Source: Planctomycetia bacterium (GTDB lineage: Bacteria; Planctomycetota; Planctomycetia; Pirellulales; PNKZ01). From it: 64,000 nucleotides of DNA. Made by a program: the position numbers and the translations under genes. The first letter of the stretch is position 1, and each line of letters begins with the position of its first letter. The DNA lies in NCBI GenBank assembly GCA_021413845.1, contig JAIOPP010000096.1, positions 20,427 to 84,426 of the forward strand, read 5' to 3'. Under the pieces are notes generated by a model. That model saw only the letters and a list, made by a program, of their open reading frames with translations, was not told where the DNA came from and did no database searches. Positions 17,647 to 26,608 of the stretch are shown piece after piece.

Positions 17647-18723
17647 ATGGGTGCCGCTCCTACCGCTGCCGAAGTGCTTGCGACCTTGTCGGGAATTCAA
17701 GATCCTGAGACGGGGCGCAATGCCGTACAACAAGGGCAGCTTCGCGACGTGTCGATCTCGCCGGAAAGCATCGGGGTTACCTTTGCGCTGACGACCCATT
17801 CGGCTCCGCTCCGTCGACCTGCGCGGGAAGAAGTCGAACTGGTTCTGCGCTCGAAGTATCCGAGCTATAAGGTCGAGGTTCGTGATGCCGTTCACGATCG
17901 AGCCCCCGTGGCGCTCGGCGAGATCGGCCTGACGGCGAAGACCGTGATTGCCGTCGGAAGCGGCAAGGGAGGGGTCGGCAAGAGCACGATGGCCGCGGGA
18001 ATCGCCTTCGGATTGCATCGCGCGGGCTGCAAGGTCGGGCTACTCGATGCCGATGTTTACGGCCCCAGCGTGCCGCACCTGCTCGGCTTGAAAGGCCGGC
18101 CGGAGATCGTCGACAAAAAGATCCAAGCGCACGAGCTCGAAGGGATGAAAGTCATGTCGATCGGCTTCCTCGTCGAAGCGGGCGAACCGATCGTATGGCG
18201 CGGACCGATGCTGCACGGCGCCATCTCGCAGATGCTCCGTGACACGAACTGGGGCGCGCTCGACTATCTCATCATCGACATGCCGCCGGGCACGGGGGAC
18301 ATCGCCCTGACGCTTTCCCAAATCCTACCGCTGTCGGGCTCCGTGATCGTCTGCACGCCGCAAGATGTGGCTCTGATCGACGCCGTGAGAGCGATCGCGA
18401 TGTTTCGCAAGGTCAACATCCCGGTCCTCGGCCTGGTCGAGAACATGAGCTACTTCTTGTGCCCTGATAACGGCAAGCGCTACGACATCTTCGGCAACGG
18501 CGGCGCGAAGCGCAAGGCCGAAGAACTCAACGTGCCGTTTCTCGGCGAGGTGCCGATCAACATTCAGATTCGGATCAACGGCGACGAAGGAAAGCTCGCG
18601 GGTAACTTCTCGAACGTCGATACCGAGCCGTTCTTTCAAGCGGTCGTCGAGAAGCTCGTGCGACAGTTGAGCAATGCCGTGAAGGTTGCGAAGCCGTTAC
18701 CGTCGCTTTCGGTTCTGAAGTAG
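17647..18723 (+). CDS. mrp: Mrp/NBP35 family iron-sulfur cluster carrier ATPase
   Basis: P-loop ATPase of the Mrp/ApbC/Nbp35 family, which carries Fe-S clusters to apo-proteins. The product is 358 residues: an N-terminal MIP18/DUF59-type domain (~5-85), then the deviant Walker A VGSGKGGVGKST (~102-113), DADVYGPSVPHLLG, and the switch motif DYLIIDMPPGTGD. The usual C-terminal CPxC pair reads LCPDNGKRYDIFG, so only one of the two cluster cysteines is present. Proximity to a complex I operon with many clusters is suggestive but not proof of a link. Confidence 0.92.
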   Translation: MGAAPTAAEVLATLSGIQDPETGRNAVQQGQLRDVSISPESIGVTFALTTHSAPLRRPAREEVELVLRSKYPSYKVEVRDAVHDRAPVALGEIGLTAKTVIAVGSGKGGVGKSTMAAGIAFGLHRAGCKVGLLDADVYGPSVPHLLGLKGRPEIVDKKIQAHELEGMKVMSIGFLVEAGEPIVWRGPMLHGAISQMLRDTNWGALDYLIIDMPPGTGDIALTLSQILPLSGSVIVCTPQDVALIDAVRAIAMFRKVNIPVLGLVENMSYFLCPDNGKRYDIFGNGGAKRKAEELNVPFLGEVPINIQIRINGDEGKLAGNFSNVDTEPFFQAVVEKLVRQLSNAVKVAKPLPSLSVLK

Positions 18724-18733
18724 GCCGCGCCGG

Positions 18734-19282
18734 CTAAGCGCCTGTGTCGATACCGACGGCACCCGACGCTTGGACGAGTGCGAACTTGCGGATCCATTCG
18801 AGTTGTCGATTCTTTTCGGCGACTTCTTTGTCTGCGGCCATGAGATCGGAAGCCGAGACGCTCGGCTTCTGTGCCCGAAGCGCATCGCGCGCGGCGGTGC
18901 TTTGAGCCAGCTTTTTCTCCAGCATGCTCGTCAGATCGACAGGCTGATCGGAATCGATGCCGTCTTGCTCTAAATCCGCACGGACTTTGTTGAGATCACG
19001 GAGATCGATATCCGTGATTTCGCCGGCACCATGCAGTTCTTGCGCAAGATCACCCAACTCGCGAGGCGTAATCGCCGAAACGTCGTAGCGCGATAGGATC
19101 TCGTGAAACTCAGCGCCGCCGGTAGTGCCTCCCGTAGCCTTGGGCCGGTCCAAGGCGGCGATCGGCGAGCTGCTTCCTGAAGATGGATTCGACTGCCCGA
19201 GCGAGAGCGGATTGAGCAATTGCTTGGCGATACCGTTGATCTGCATCGGAGCACCGTCGCGTGAGGAAGTTGTATTCCTCAC
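18734..19282 (-). CDS. hypothetical protein, helical C-terminus
   Basis: Up to 182 residues; the true start may be the internal ATG at residue 13 (MQINGIAKQLLNPL). The N-terminal 50 residues are Ser/Gly/Pro-rich and likely disordered. The rest (EFHEILSRYDVSAITPREL onward) is predicted helical, with a repeated short D-I-D-L/D-G-I-D pattern. No family is recognised. It is convergent with mrp, ending 11 nt from its stop. Confidence 0.6.
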   Translation of the reverse strand: MRNTTSSRDGAPMQINGIAKQLLNPLSLGQSNPSSGSSSPIAALDRPKATGGTTGGAEFHEILSRYDVSAITPRELGDLAQELHGAGEITDIDLRDLNKVRADLEQDGIDSDQPVDLTSMLEKKLAQSTAARDALRAQKPSVSASDLMAADKEVAEKNRQLEWIRKFALVQASGAVGIDTGA

Positions 19283-19429
19283 ATGTAATGCAACGGACGT
19301 GCCGAATGTCGCCGTGCGGCGCGCAAGCAGCTACTTCTCGGGAAAGACGAACGTTTCGCGATCACAGTTCGACGAAAAGGCTTCTGCCGGCGGCAAAAGC
19401 AGCGCGTCCGACGAGCTAATTCGGCGCGT

Positions 19430-20071
19430 CTATTCCGCTTTGCGAAACTCGCTGCGGTACACCGGCAATTCGTTGCGCCGCGTACGTCGTTCGAAGTGTG
19501 TTCTATAATCGAGCTCATGCTCGGCAAGCTTTTCTTGAACGGGAAGGGGCCCGATCAGGGCCGTTTGTGCGATCAACTCCAGCGACGAGAGATAGTATTC
19601 CTCGACGTCGGTCCAGAAATGCAGCGAGCCGCCGGGAACCAGCACCCGTTGAACATCGACGAGAAACGCTTCGTTGACGACGCGCCTTTTCTTATGGCGG
19701 GCCTTCCACCATGGGTCGGGAAAGTAGACGTGGACGGCAGCGATGCCCGCGGTCGGCAAGAACTCCCGAAAGAGCCGCAAGCCGTCGCCTGAAATCATAG
19801 CGGCGTTCGCCGCGCCGGCCTTCACAAGCTGCGCTGCGCAATGCGCGGCGTATTTCTTCGCGACTTCCACGCCGAGAAAATTTCGTTCGGGTGCCGAAGT
19901 CGCCGCATGGCTAATGAATAATCCTTTGCCGCTTCCCATCTCGACTTCCCACGGGGCATCGCGCCCGAACAAAGCGGCACCGCTCAAAGGCGGCGTGAGT
20001 TGCTCAAGCGTATAAAGATGCTTCGAAAGATCGAGTTGCGGGTTCAGCTTTCGCAAGGCGCGACGAGCCAT
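19430..20071 (-). CDS. trmB: tRNA (guanine-N7-)-methyltransferase
   Basis: SAM-dependent enzyme making m7G46 in tRNA. From the ATG at 20071 (MARRALRKLNPQ) the product is 213 residues. It contains the SAM motif WEVEMGSGKGLFIS, NFLGVEVAKKYA, the catalytic/tRNA-binding region VHVYFPDPWWKARHKKRR, and the C-terminal motif TEFERR-like THFERRTRRNELPVY. The frame is open further upstream, but that part overlaps the end of the fabZ-like gene and has no family similarity. Confidence 0.93.
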   Translation of the reverse strand: MARRALRKLNPQLDLSKHLYTLEQLTPPLSGAALFGRDAPWEVEMGSGKGLFISHAATSAPERNFLGVEVAKKYAAHCAAQLVKAGAANAAMISGDGLRLFREFLPTAGIAAVHVYFPDPWWKARHKKRRVVNEAFLVDVQRVLVPGGSLHFWTDVEEYYLSSLELIAQTALIGPLPVQEKLAEHELDYRTHFERRTRRNELPVYRSEFRKAE

Positions 20072-20150
20072 CGGATATCGACTCTCTTGTGGGATCTGGG
20101 AAAGCGATCGATAGGAGCTCGGCAAAAGCGCATCGGCGCAAGGAGCGAAT

Positions 20151-20699
20151 TTACGGTTGCTGCTTCGAGGTCGCGGCAATGAGGTCGTCGGCCGGAAGGG
20201 CGATTCCCAAGATTTCGCCTTCGCCTACGAGGTTCTGATTCACAAAGGCTTGAAACCGGCTCGTCACTAACGAGCCTTTGCGAACCTTCGTCAATTGCGT
20301 AACGACCACCAGCCGCTGCCCGGGCTGCACGACTCCGCGGAATCGCACATCGTTCATCCCGCCGAAGCCTAAGGTCGCATTGCTGCCGAGCAAATTGTTG
20401 CGCTGCGAAAAGAAGCTACAGAGCTGCGCCGCAATCTCGCACATGATCACACCCGGCAAGAGCGGCATGCCCGGCATGTGGCCCCGAATCCAGAACTCGT
20501 CGGGTCCGAGATCCTTATAACCGACGGCGATCAGCTTGACTGGATCTTCGTGACAGACGCAGGTGAGCTGCTCCATCTCGAACCGCTGCCGATTGTATCG
20601 ACGTATGGCTTCCAGATCGGCGACCACGCGATTGACGTCGAATTCCGAAAAATCAATGATCAGTTCTTTTGATTTCGCCATCTTAGAATTCTCCGACAT
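20151..20699 (-). CDS. fabZ: FabZ-like 3-hydroxyacyl-ACP dehydratase
   Basis: Hotdog-fold dehydratase of type II fatty acid synthesis, 182 residues. The active-site region reads IRGHMPGMPLLPGVIMCEIAAQL, split here as RGHMPGMPLLPGV and CEIAAQL, with the catalytic His and downstream acidic residue in the expected places. The N-terminal ~45 residues, including an ECHED-like acidic stretch, are longer than in E. coli FabZ. A paralogous acyl-ACP or other hotdog role is possible. It lies 79 nt upstream of trmB on the same strand. Confidence 0.82.
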   Translation of the reverse strand: MSENSKMAKSKELIIDFSEFDVNRVVADLEAIRRYNRQRFEMEQLTCVCHEDPVKLIAVGYKDLGPDEFWIRGHMPGMPLLPGVIMCEIAAQLCSFFSQRNNLLGSNATLGFGGMNDVRFRGVVQPGQRLVVVTQLTKVRKGSLVTSRFQAFVNQNLVGEGEILGIALPADDLIAATSKQQP

Positions 20700-20884
20700 C
20701 GCACGACCGCGGCGCGCCGCTATCGTGCATGCATCCGATCTGATTTCCGACGTAGCCGCCGTCGGCTCGTAGGCGACCGTGTGAAAACGGCCGAGGAAAG
20801 CGCATACCTTCGCAGCGAAAGCCGCCTACCGCTCAGGTCGTTCAGTCGAGCCGGCGGCAACTCCAACAATCGCGGAGACCTTAC

Positions 20885-20983
20885 TTAGGTCTTCACGACA
20901 CGGCGCTTCGCGCGACGGGCCTTAGCGTTGGCAGGGCGAGCGCCGTGGTTCGCTTTTTTCAACTTGTGGTGCGGTTTCGTCAT
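20885..20983 (-). CDS. 32-residue strongly basic protein
   Basis: A very short gene with all signs of being real. The ATG is preceded at the right distance by AAGGGA, and the 32 codons give MTKPHHKLKKANHGARPA followed by NAKARRAKRRVVKT, with about 13 Lys/Arg and three His. The composition resembles small ribosomal or nucleic-acid-binding proteins. I cannot assign it to a named ribosomal protein. It lies between the TPR gene and the fabZ-like gene on the same strand. Confidence 0.65.
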   Translation of the reverse strand: MTKPHHKLKKANHGARPANAKARRAKRRVVKT

Positions 20984-21090
20984 GTCACATTCCCTTACTT
21001 TGCAGCTCTAAAAAATCGACAAGCACATAGGTTAGCATGGGTGCCGATTGTCGCAAAGGTGTCCGACCCCCGTTTTACCGCAGACCCACG

Positions 21091-21136
21091 AAAAAACCCG
21101 ACGATTCGCCGCCAAAACAGGGGCGACGTCGGGTTT
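21091..21136 (-). terminator. Rho-independent terminator of the large TPR gene
   Basis: On the minus strand a 10-bp stem (AAACCCGACG paired with CGTCGGGTTT, arms at 21127-21136 and 21094-21103) is followed by a run of Ts. It starts just 8 nt past the stop codon of the TPR gene. The loop is long, 23 nt. Confidence 0.75.
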
Positions 21137-21143
21137 CGTCGGC

Positions 21144-24100
21144 TCAGCGAACGATCGTCGGATCGAGCTCCAAGGCTCGGCGACGATCGGCTTGAGCGTT
21201 CTCAAACGCCCCTCGTTCGGCGTAGAGCCGGCTCCGTTCGAAATAGGCCTCGGCCGATTGCGGGTTGAGCTTAATGGCGATGCTCAACTCGGCCACCGCT
21301 TCGCGTGCGTTGCCGAGTTCCGAGTGTGCTTTGGCGCGACAAAGCCGAATCTCGGAATCTTGCGGTGCCAGGGCCACCGCCGCATCGAAATCGGCGAGCG
21401 AGCTGTCGCGATTGCGCAACAAAGCGTAAGCCATTCCGCGACGGCAGAGCGTAGCGACATCCCCAGGGTTCTTCGCCAGAGCGGTGGTGAAGTCGGAGAT
21501 CGCTTCATTGGTCATGCCGGACGCTAAGCGAACATAACCTCGTTCGCTCAGCGTTCCTTCGTCGGTGGCATTCACGCGAATCGCCTCGTCCAGGTCGGCG
21601 AGAGCCTCGGGAAGTTTTCCCGACTGCATATGGATGGCAGCCCGCAATCGGAAGGCCTCGACATGGCTTGGATTGAGCCGCAAACCTACGCCGAGGTCTT
21701 CCAACGCGGCAGACGAATCACCGAGCTCCAGCGACGTCTTCGCGCGCTCGTAGTATCGCAGACTATCGCCGGGATTAACCGATAGCTCCTCGGTGAGTCG
21801 CTTGAGGTCCGTTTCCAACGTGGCGCGATCGCGAGCGGGTGCGCTCGGCAACTTCGCCGGCTCGGCTTTCGGAGCCTCGGCCTGGTCGCTGACCATCGCG
21901 GCATCCGTCATATCCACAGGTGCCGCAGGAATGGCAACCGGCGGCATGATCTCAGGCAAAGTCGGTTTCTCCGCCACCGGCTCCGTCGTTACAACCGGCG
22001 TTACCTTAGGGGAATCCATCGCCCGATCATCGCTCACGATCGCCGTGGCCTTATCGTCACTAACGATTGCCGTAGCCTTGTCGTCGCTTGCAATCGCGGC
22101 TCCGAGCGTCGAGAGCTTGCCGAGGTTCGTCGGTTCGGCCGGCGTCGGACGAGGCTCGCTGAACATGCCTTGAAAAGCCGAACGATCCGACGGCGTGGCA
22201 GGAAGGTCGGCGGTTGCCGAGCCTGACGGCTGCGGAACCGCAGGAGCTTCCGTAGCCGGCGGAGTAGCTTCGGGGGCCGCGTTCGGCGACTCCGATAACT
22301 TCGGCGACTCCGGCAGCTCCGGTTTCGGCTGCTCCGGCTTCGACTGCACGATGGAATCATCTCCGGCGAATGCCGTTGCGCCAGATAAGACCGGCTCCGG
22401 GACGGCCGCTAGTTCGGCATTTCCCATCGCATACTTCGGACCGGTCTTTGCCAAACTTGGATCCAACGCCAGCGCCGCTTCGCGGTCGGCTTTCGCTTCC
22501 GACATTCTGTTGAGCATCGACAAGCAGTGGCCGCGCTCGATGAGCGCGTGGGCATGCTGATCATCAAGGCGAATGGCGACCGTATAGTCGTCGCAAGCTT
22601 CCGTAAACTGTTGCGTAACGTATCGCACATGGGCCCGACCGTAGTAGCCGTTCGACAGGCCGGGAGCGAGCTTCACCGCTTGATTGAAGTCGGCGAGCGC
22701 TTCCGCGGTTCGATCGCTTTCCATCAGCAAATGCCCACGGCGGCAGAAGACCAGAGGATCGGTCGGGTTCATTTCGATGGCTTGCCGATAGGCCGCGAGT
22801 GCGCCGTTCGCATTCCCTTCGTTTTCCAGTTTCAAGCCGCGACGGTATTCCGTTTCGGCAATCAACATCACATCGGGAGCAACGACTACGGGGGCCGGCT
22901 GAGGGGCGACATTAGCCGGCGATTCCGGTTCGTCACCGACGATCACGGTCGCTCCGCCGTCAGGCAACGACTTCCGTGCGTCTTCGATCGCAGAAGCGAT
23001 CCGCTGCTCGCTCTGAGAATCCGAAATTCTCGAAGGAAGTACGAAGCCTTGAGCTTGCCGACGCTTGAAGATTTCACTCGCCGACAATTCGATCGGCGAT
23101 TCCATTTCACGCGTGGCGATGCGATCCGTCGCTTGGCTCATCGGCAGCTCGGCGGAAGGAACTGCTCCCACCGATGCGGGAGTTTGCTCGACCTCGACGG
23201 GAGTCGTGTTGGTGAGTAGGGGCGAAGTCGAAACGACGGCTTTCGGCATCGCGGCGATTGCCGCAGGAACGAGCGTCGCGGTTTCCGTCGGCAGTGCCGC
23301 AGCGATCGGGGCCGTAGGCAACGGCGTGCTTTCGCTCGCAGCACCTTGAGGTGGTTCGGTCGGAGCGGCAGCGGGTGTTGCTGCGACTTGCGCCGGTGCT
23401 GCTACGCTCGGCTCAACGGCAGGGGATACCGGAGTCGCTGCGGAGGCTTCCGTCGGCAACTCCATCGGCACGATCGGCGGCAACGCGACGATTTGAGCAG
23501 GCATCAAAACGCCAGGCTCGACCACAGGGGGTGCCGGTGTGAAAACGGGAGCAGGTGCCACGGTCGGTATTTCCATCGGCACGATCGGCGGTAATCCCGC
23601 CGCGGGCGCCGGCACCGCGACGAGAGGTTCAACTACTGGAGGCGCTGAAGGAACGGCGGCAACAGGAGCTTCCGCCGGCTTTTCCATAGGAGCGATGGGG
23701 GGCAATTCCGCAACTTGCGCCGGCATCGCGACGACAGGCATGGCCGCAGGTGGAGTAGGCGTAACTGACGGAACTTCGGCCGGCAGTTCCATCGGAACGA
23801 TCGGCGGCAACGTTGCAACCGGCGTTGAGGCTGGCTGTGGCGGAGTTGTTCCGAGCGGCGCGGCCGACGGAGGAAGCGGAATCAATGCCGCGTCGGCGGC
23901 CGGCGACTCCGCCGGAGTCTTCGCAACAATCGTTGGAGGATTCGCCGCAGGAGCCGCTATCGAAGCTTCTACGGGAGTTGCACCGGGAACTAATTTCGCC
24001 GGCTCGGTTGTCGGCATAACTTCCGCAGCCATCGGCTCCACGTTCGGGTTCGTAGCAACCTCGGTCGCTTGAGGTGCAACTACCGGCGAGGCGGCGATCG

Positions 24101-25133
24101 CTCCCGAAGCGATATTCGGTTGTTTGTCGGTAGGTTGCTTATCGGTCGTCGAAGCTTCCGGCGCATTCCCGGGAACGGCAGACGGGGTCAAGCTCTTCGT
24201 CGTGTTGGCATCGGCGGGAGTTCGGCCTGGAGTGCCGACGGAGTTGTTTAACGGCGGTGTTGTTAAGTCTGGAATTTTCCCCGTCGACGGCATCGGGGAA
24301 CTTTCGGTGACGCTCGTGCGCCGGTCCTTCGGAATCCCGCTACTCATGCCCGAGCCTTGCGGCAACGTAGTGGAGCCGGACGGCGACACGGTGCCGTCCT
24401 TAAGCCGGGAAGAGGAAGGAGGGGCGACGTCGGCGAGGATCGGATGTTTTTCGAAGGGAATCAATCGACCTTGCATTCTTCGATCGGCAGTCGTGTTCGC
24501 CGGCGACTCCTGCATGAGGTCGGTTGTGATCGGCGTCCGTTGAGGCGAGGCTCCGCCGTTCAATGAAACGACATTGCCGCTGAGCGAGCCGGCGGTGCTC
24601 GCCGTCACGACTTGCGAAACCTCGAGCGTCGGATCAAGACGTTTCGCCATCGCGATGCTCGAAGCCGCGGCCCGATCGTCGCCGATCAACTTCAAGGCTT
24701 GGCCGCGTAGGAAATGGACCCGCGCATAAGAAGGATCGATGCGCAAAGCCATCTCGAGATCGGGCATCGCTTCCTTGAGCTTGCCCAGCGACAAATTTGC
24801 GAAGCCGCGATAAGCGAACGCCTCGGCATGCGTCGGTTGCAAACGAAGCGCGAAATTGAGATCGACCAGGGCGCTTTCATACTGACCCAGTTCCGCGTAA
24901 AGCTTGCCTCGGGCGACATACGCTTGCACGAACTGCGGATTCAGGCGAAGAGCGTCGTTGAAGGCATCGAGAGCTTTGTTGCGGTCGCCGTTGGCTAAGT
25001 GGTAACGCCCGATGTGAAACGAATCGAGAGCTGCAAGACCGGCGTAGGCAGGCCGCGGTGCGCCGGACATAAGTCCCAATAGGCCGAGTATCACACCGGT
25101 CCATAGGAATCGTTTTCTGGCTTTACCGGTCAC
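21144..25133 (-). CDS. very large exported TPR protein with Pro/Ala-rich linkers
   Basis: A 1329-residue protein with an N-terminal signal peptide (LWTGVILGLLGLMSGAPRPAYA). TPR motifs lie at about residues 38-180 (DALRLNPQFVQAYVARGKLY and successors), ~790-910 and ~1150-1325. They are joined by long low-complexity Pro/Ala/Val/Thr segments. The ~430-600 segment is a degenerate tandem array built on LPPIVPMELP; near residue 1020 there is a triple repeat of IVSDDKATA. TPR blocks scaffold protein-protein contacts, and the linkers could span the periplasm. No partner is evident. It is divergent from the lipoprotein gene at 25535. Confidence 0.88.
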   Translation of the reverse strand: MTGKARKRFLWTGVILGLLGLMSGAPRPAYAGLAALDSFHIGRYHLANGDRNKALDAFNDALRLNPQFVQAYVARGKLYAELGQYESALVDLNFALRLQPTHAEAFAYRGFANLSLGKLKEAMPDLEMALRIDPSYARVHFLRGQALKLIGDDRAAASSIAMAKRLDPTLEVSQVVTASTAGSLSGNVVSLNGGASPQRTPITTDLMQESPANTTADRRMQGRLIPFEKHPILADVAPPSSSRLKDGTVSPSGSTTLPQGSGMSSGIPKDRRTSVTESSPMPSTGKIPDLTTPPLNNSVGTPGRTPADANTTKSLTPSAVPGNAPEASTTDKQPTDKQPNIASGAIAASPVVAPQATEVATNPNVEPMAAEVMPTTEPAKLVPGATPVEASIAAPAANPPTIVAKTPAESPAADAALIPLPPSAAPLGTTPPQPASTPVATLPPIVPMELPAEVPSVTPTPPAAMPVVAMPAQVAELPPIAPMEKPAEAPVAAVPSAPPVVEPLVAVPAPAAGLPPIVPMEIPTVAPAPVFTPAPPVVEPGVLMPAQIVALPPIVPMELPTEASAATPVSPAVEPSVAAPAQVAATPAAAPTEPPQGAASESTPLPTAPIAAALPTETATLVPAAIAAMPKAVVSTSPLLTNTTPVEVEQTPASVGAVPSAELPMSQATDRIATREMESPIELSASEIFKRRQAQGFVLPSRISDSQSEQRIASAIEDARKSLPDGGATVIVGDEPESPANVAPQPAPVVVAPDVMLIAETEYRRGLKLENEGNANGALAAYRQAIEMNPTDPLVFCRRGHLLMESDRTAEALADFNQAVKLAPGLSNGYYGRAHVRYVTQQFTEACDDYTVAIRLDDQHAHALIERGHCLSMLNRMSEAKADREAALALDPSLAKTGPKYAMGNAELAAVPEPVLSGATAFAGDDSIVQSKPEQPKPELPESPKLSESPNAAPEATPPATEAPAVPQPSGSATADLPATPSDRSAFQGMFSEPRPTPAEPTNLGKLSTLGAAIASDDKATAIVSDDKATAIVSDDRAMDSPKVTPVVTTEPVAEKPTLPEIMPPVAIPAAPVDMTDAAMVSDQAEAPKAEPAKLPSAPARDRATLETDLKRLTEELSVNPGDSLRYYERAKTSLELGDSSAALEDLGVGLRLNPSHVEAFRLRAAIHMQSGKLPEALADLDEAIRVNATDEGTLSERGYVRLASGMTNEAISDFTTALAKNPGDVATLCRRGMAYALLRNRDSSLADFDAAVALAPQDSEIRLCRAKAHSELGNAREAVAELSIAIKLNPQSAEAYFERSRLYAERGAFENAQADRRRALELDPTIVR

Positions 25134-25534
25134 GGCAAATCTCCCGCTAGCACGAACTCAAGACGAATGCGCAGCCGATCCCGTAAGAATCGGATTAATG
25201 CTTATCTTCGGTAGAAGCCCTCCAGTCGATTCAGTTTCTTCAAGGGAAGTCAGGGAAATTTTAGCGACTAGCACCCTTCGTCCGTGCGTAACGATCGTAG
25301 CAGCGACTGCCGGCTCGACTCTGCAAGCATCGAACATAGGACCACCGACTAACCCGGTTGACCGTCGCAGCTTCTCCCCTCGTTACCGACCAACGAATTT
25401 GCAACTTCCTCATAAACGGAATAATCGAAGTCATCGGTGCAGTCCGAAGAAAGAAATAAGACCGACTTCGTTCGGCTCGCGCAGAGCGTGTATGCCGGCG
25501 ACGCCCAACGACCAGATGTTCGGATGGAGTACCT
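25134..25534. other. divergent intergenic region
   Basis: A 401-bp gap between the minus-strand TPR gene and the plus-strand lipoprotein gene, so it must hold both promoters. No convincing ORF, hairpin or named motif is seen. A GGAG for the lipoprotein gene is present at its right edge. Confidence 0.6.
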
Positions 25535-26464
25535 ATGCTACGGACCGTCATCGGATTCACGATCGGACTCGTCTTACTGACGACCGGATGCGCTGATTTC
25601 CAAGAGCTCTCGATCGAGCAACGCAATCGCAATGCGGCTTATTGCGCATGGAAACGTGTTCGTTGGGAATATCAGCAGCAAGGCGTTCCGTATCGAATTC
25701 GCGAGCATGTCGGGCGAGGCTTTCAACAGGGCTACTATGACGTATCGATGGGCAGTAGCGGACAAATCCCGCTGTTTCCTCCGAACGACTATTGGGGCGT
25801 GAAGTATCAAAGCGCAGAAGGAAGCGCTTATATCGGAGCTTGGTTCCGAGGTTATCAAGACGGCGCAATCGCCGCGGAGAAGGATGGCTTAGCGTCGTTT
25901 AATCAAATTCCATCCTCGTGGGCTCCTCCTGCAACACCTAGCGATCCGACGGGCGCTCTCACGCGAGGCGAGTTCGACGGAGATGAAATAGTACCGGCCG
26001 TTCCTACGATACCTCCGACGAACGGCCCTCCGCTGACGGTGCCGATGCAACCGGGACCGAACGAGCTCCCGCCGCTGCTTCAACCGGAGATGCCGGCCAC
26101 GCCGCCGTCGCTGCCGCTACCGGTGCTTCCGCTGCCGACCGCTCCTAGCCCAACCGTTCCGGGTCCGGTAGTACCGAACCCCACAACGCCAGCGCCGACG
26201 GGCACGCCTGGGACGATGAAGCTTCCGCCGCCGCCCGGTGCGACCACAACTCCTACATTGAACCCTGCTACTCCGGTTCCGTCAGGCACTCGACCAGCGA
26301 CAACGCCGGCGATTCCGGCGCCGGTTCCGACACCCACGAAACCACGCGACCCTATCGGCGGAAGACAAACATTGTTCTTCCCCGAGGTCTCCGACGTGCC
26401 TTCCGCTCAGCTTTCTCTTTTCGGCAGACCTGTTGAACCGAGCGCTCCCGAGGCCGCACGCTAA
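25535..26464 (+). CDS. proline-rich lipoprotein of unknown function
   Basis: A 309-residue protein with a lipoprotein signal (LVLLTTGCAD, cysteine at ~19). A conserved-looking globular part at ~25-130 is rich in Tyr and Trp (YCAWKRVRWEYQQQG, GFQQGYYDVSMGSSG, YIGAWFRGYQDGAIAAEKDG). A long Pro/Thr-rich tail (150-300) follows. The YxGxWFRGYQDG helix repeats look like glycine-zipper or OmpA-anchor type segments. It precedes a polysaccharide-export lipoprotein on the same strand, which hints at an envelope role. No family is assigned. Confidence 0.75.
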   Translation: MLRTVIGFTIGLVLLTTGCADFQELSIEQRNRNAAYCAWKRVRWEYQQQGVPYRIREHVGRGFQQGYYDVSMGSSGQIPLFPPNDYWGVKYQSAEGSAYIGAWFRGYQDGAIAAEKDGLASFNQIPSSWAPPATPSDPTGALTRGEFDGDEIVPAVPTIPPTNGPPLTVPMQPGPNELPPLLQPEMPATPPSLPLPVLPLPTAPSPTVPGPVVPNPTTPAPTGTPGTMKLPPPPGATTTPTLNPATPVPSGTRPATTPAIPAPVPTPTKPRDPIGGRQTLFFPEVSDVPSAQLSLFGRPVEPSAPEAAR

Positions 26465-26608
26465 CGCGACATAAAACATCGAACCAATAGACGACAAACC
26501 TCGCGACAGCCGGACTTGTCTCGACGTTCCAAAACACATTGCGAGCGATTGCTCGCCGTAGGCAGATACATCATGCAGATAAAAATTGCTCTTGGGGGAT
26601 GTCACCCA

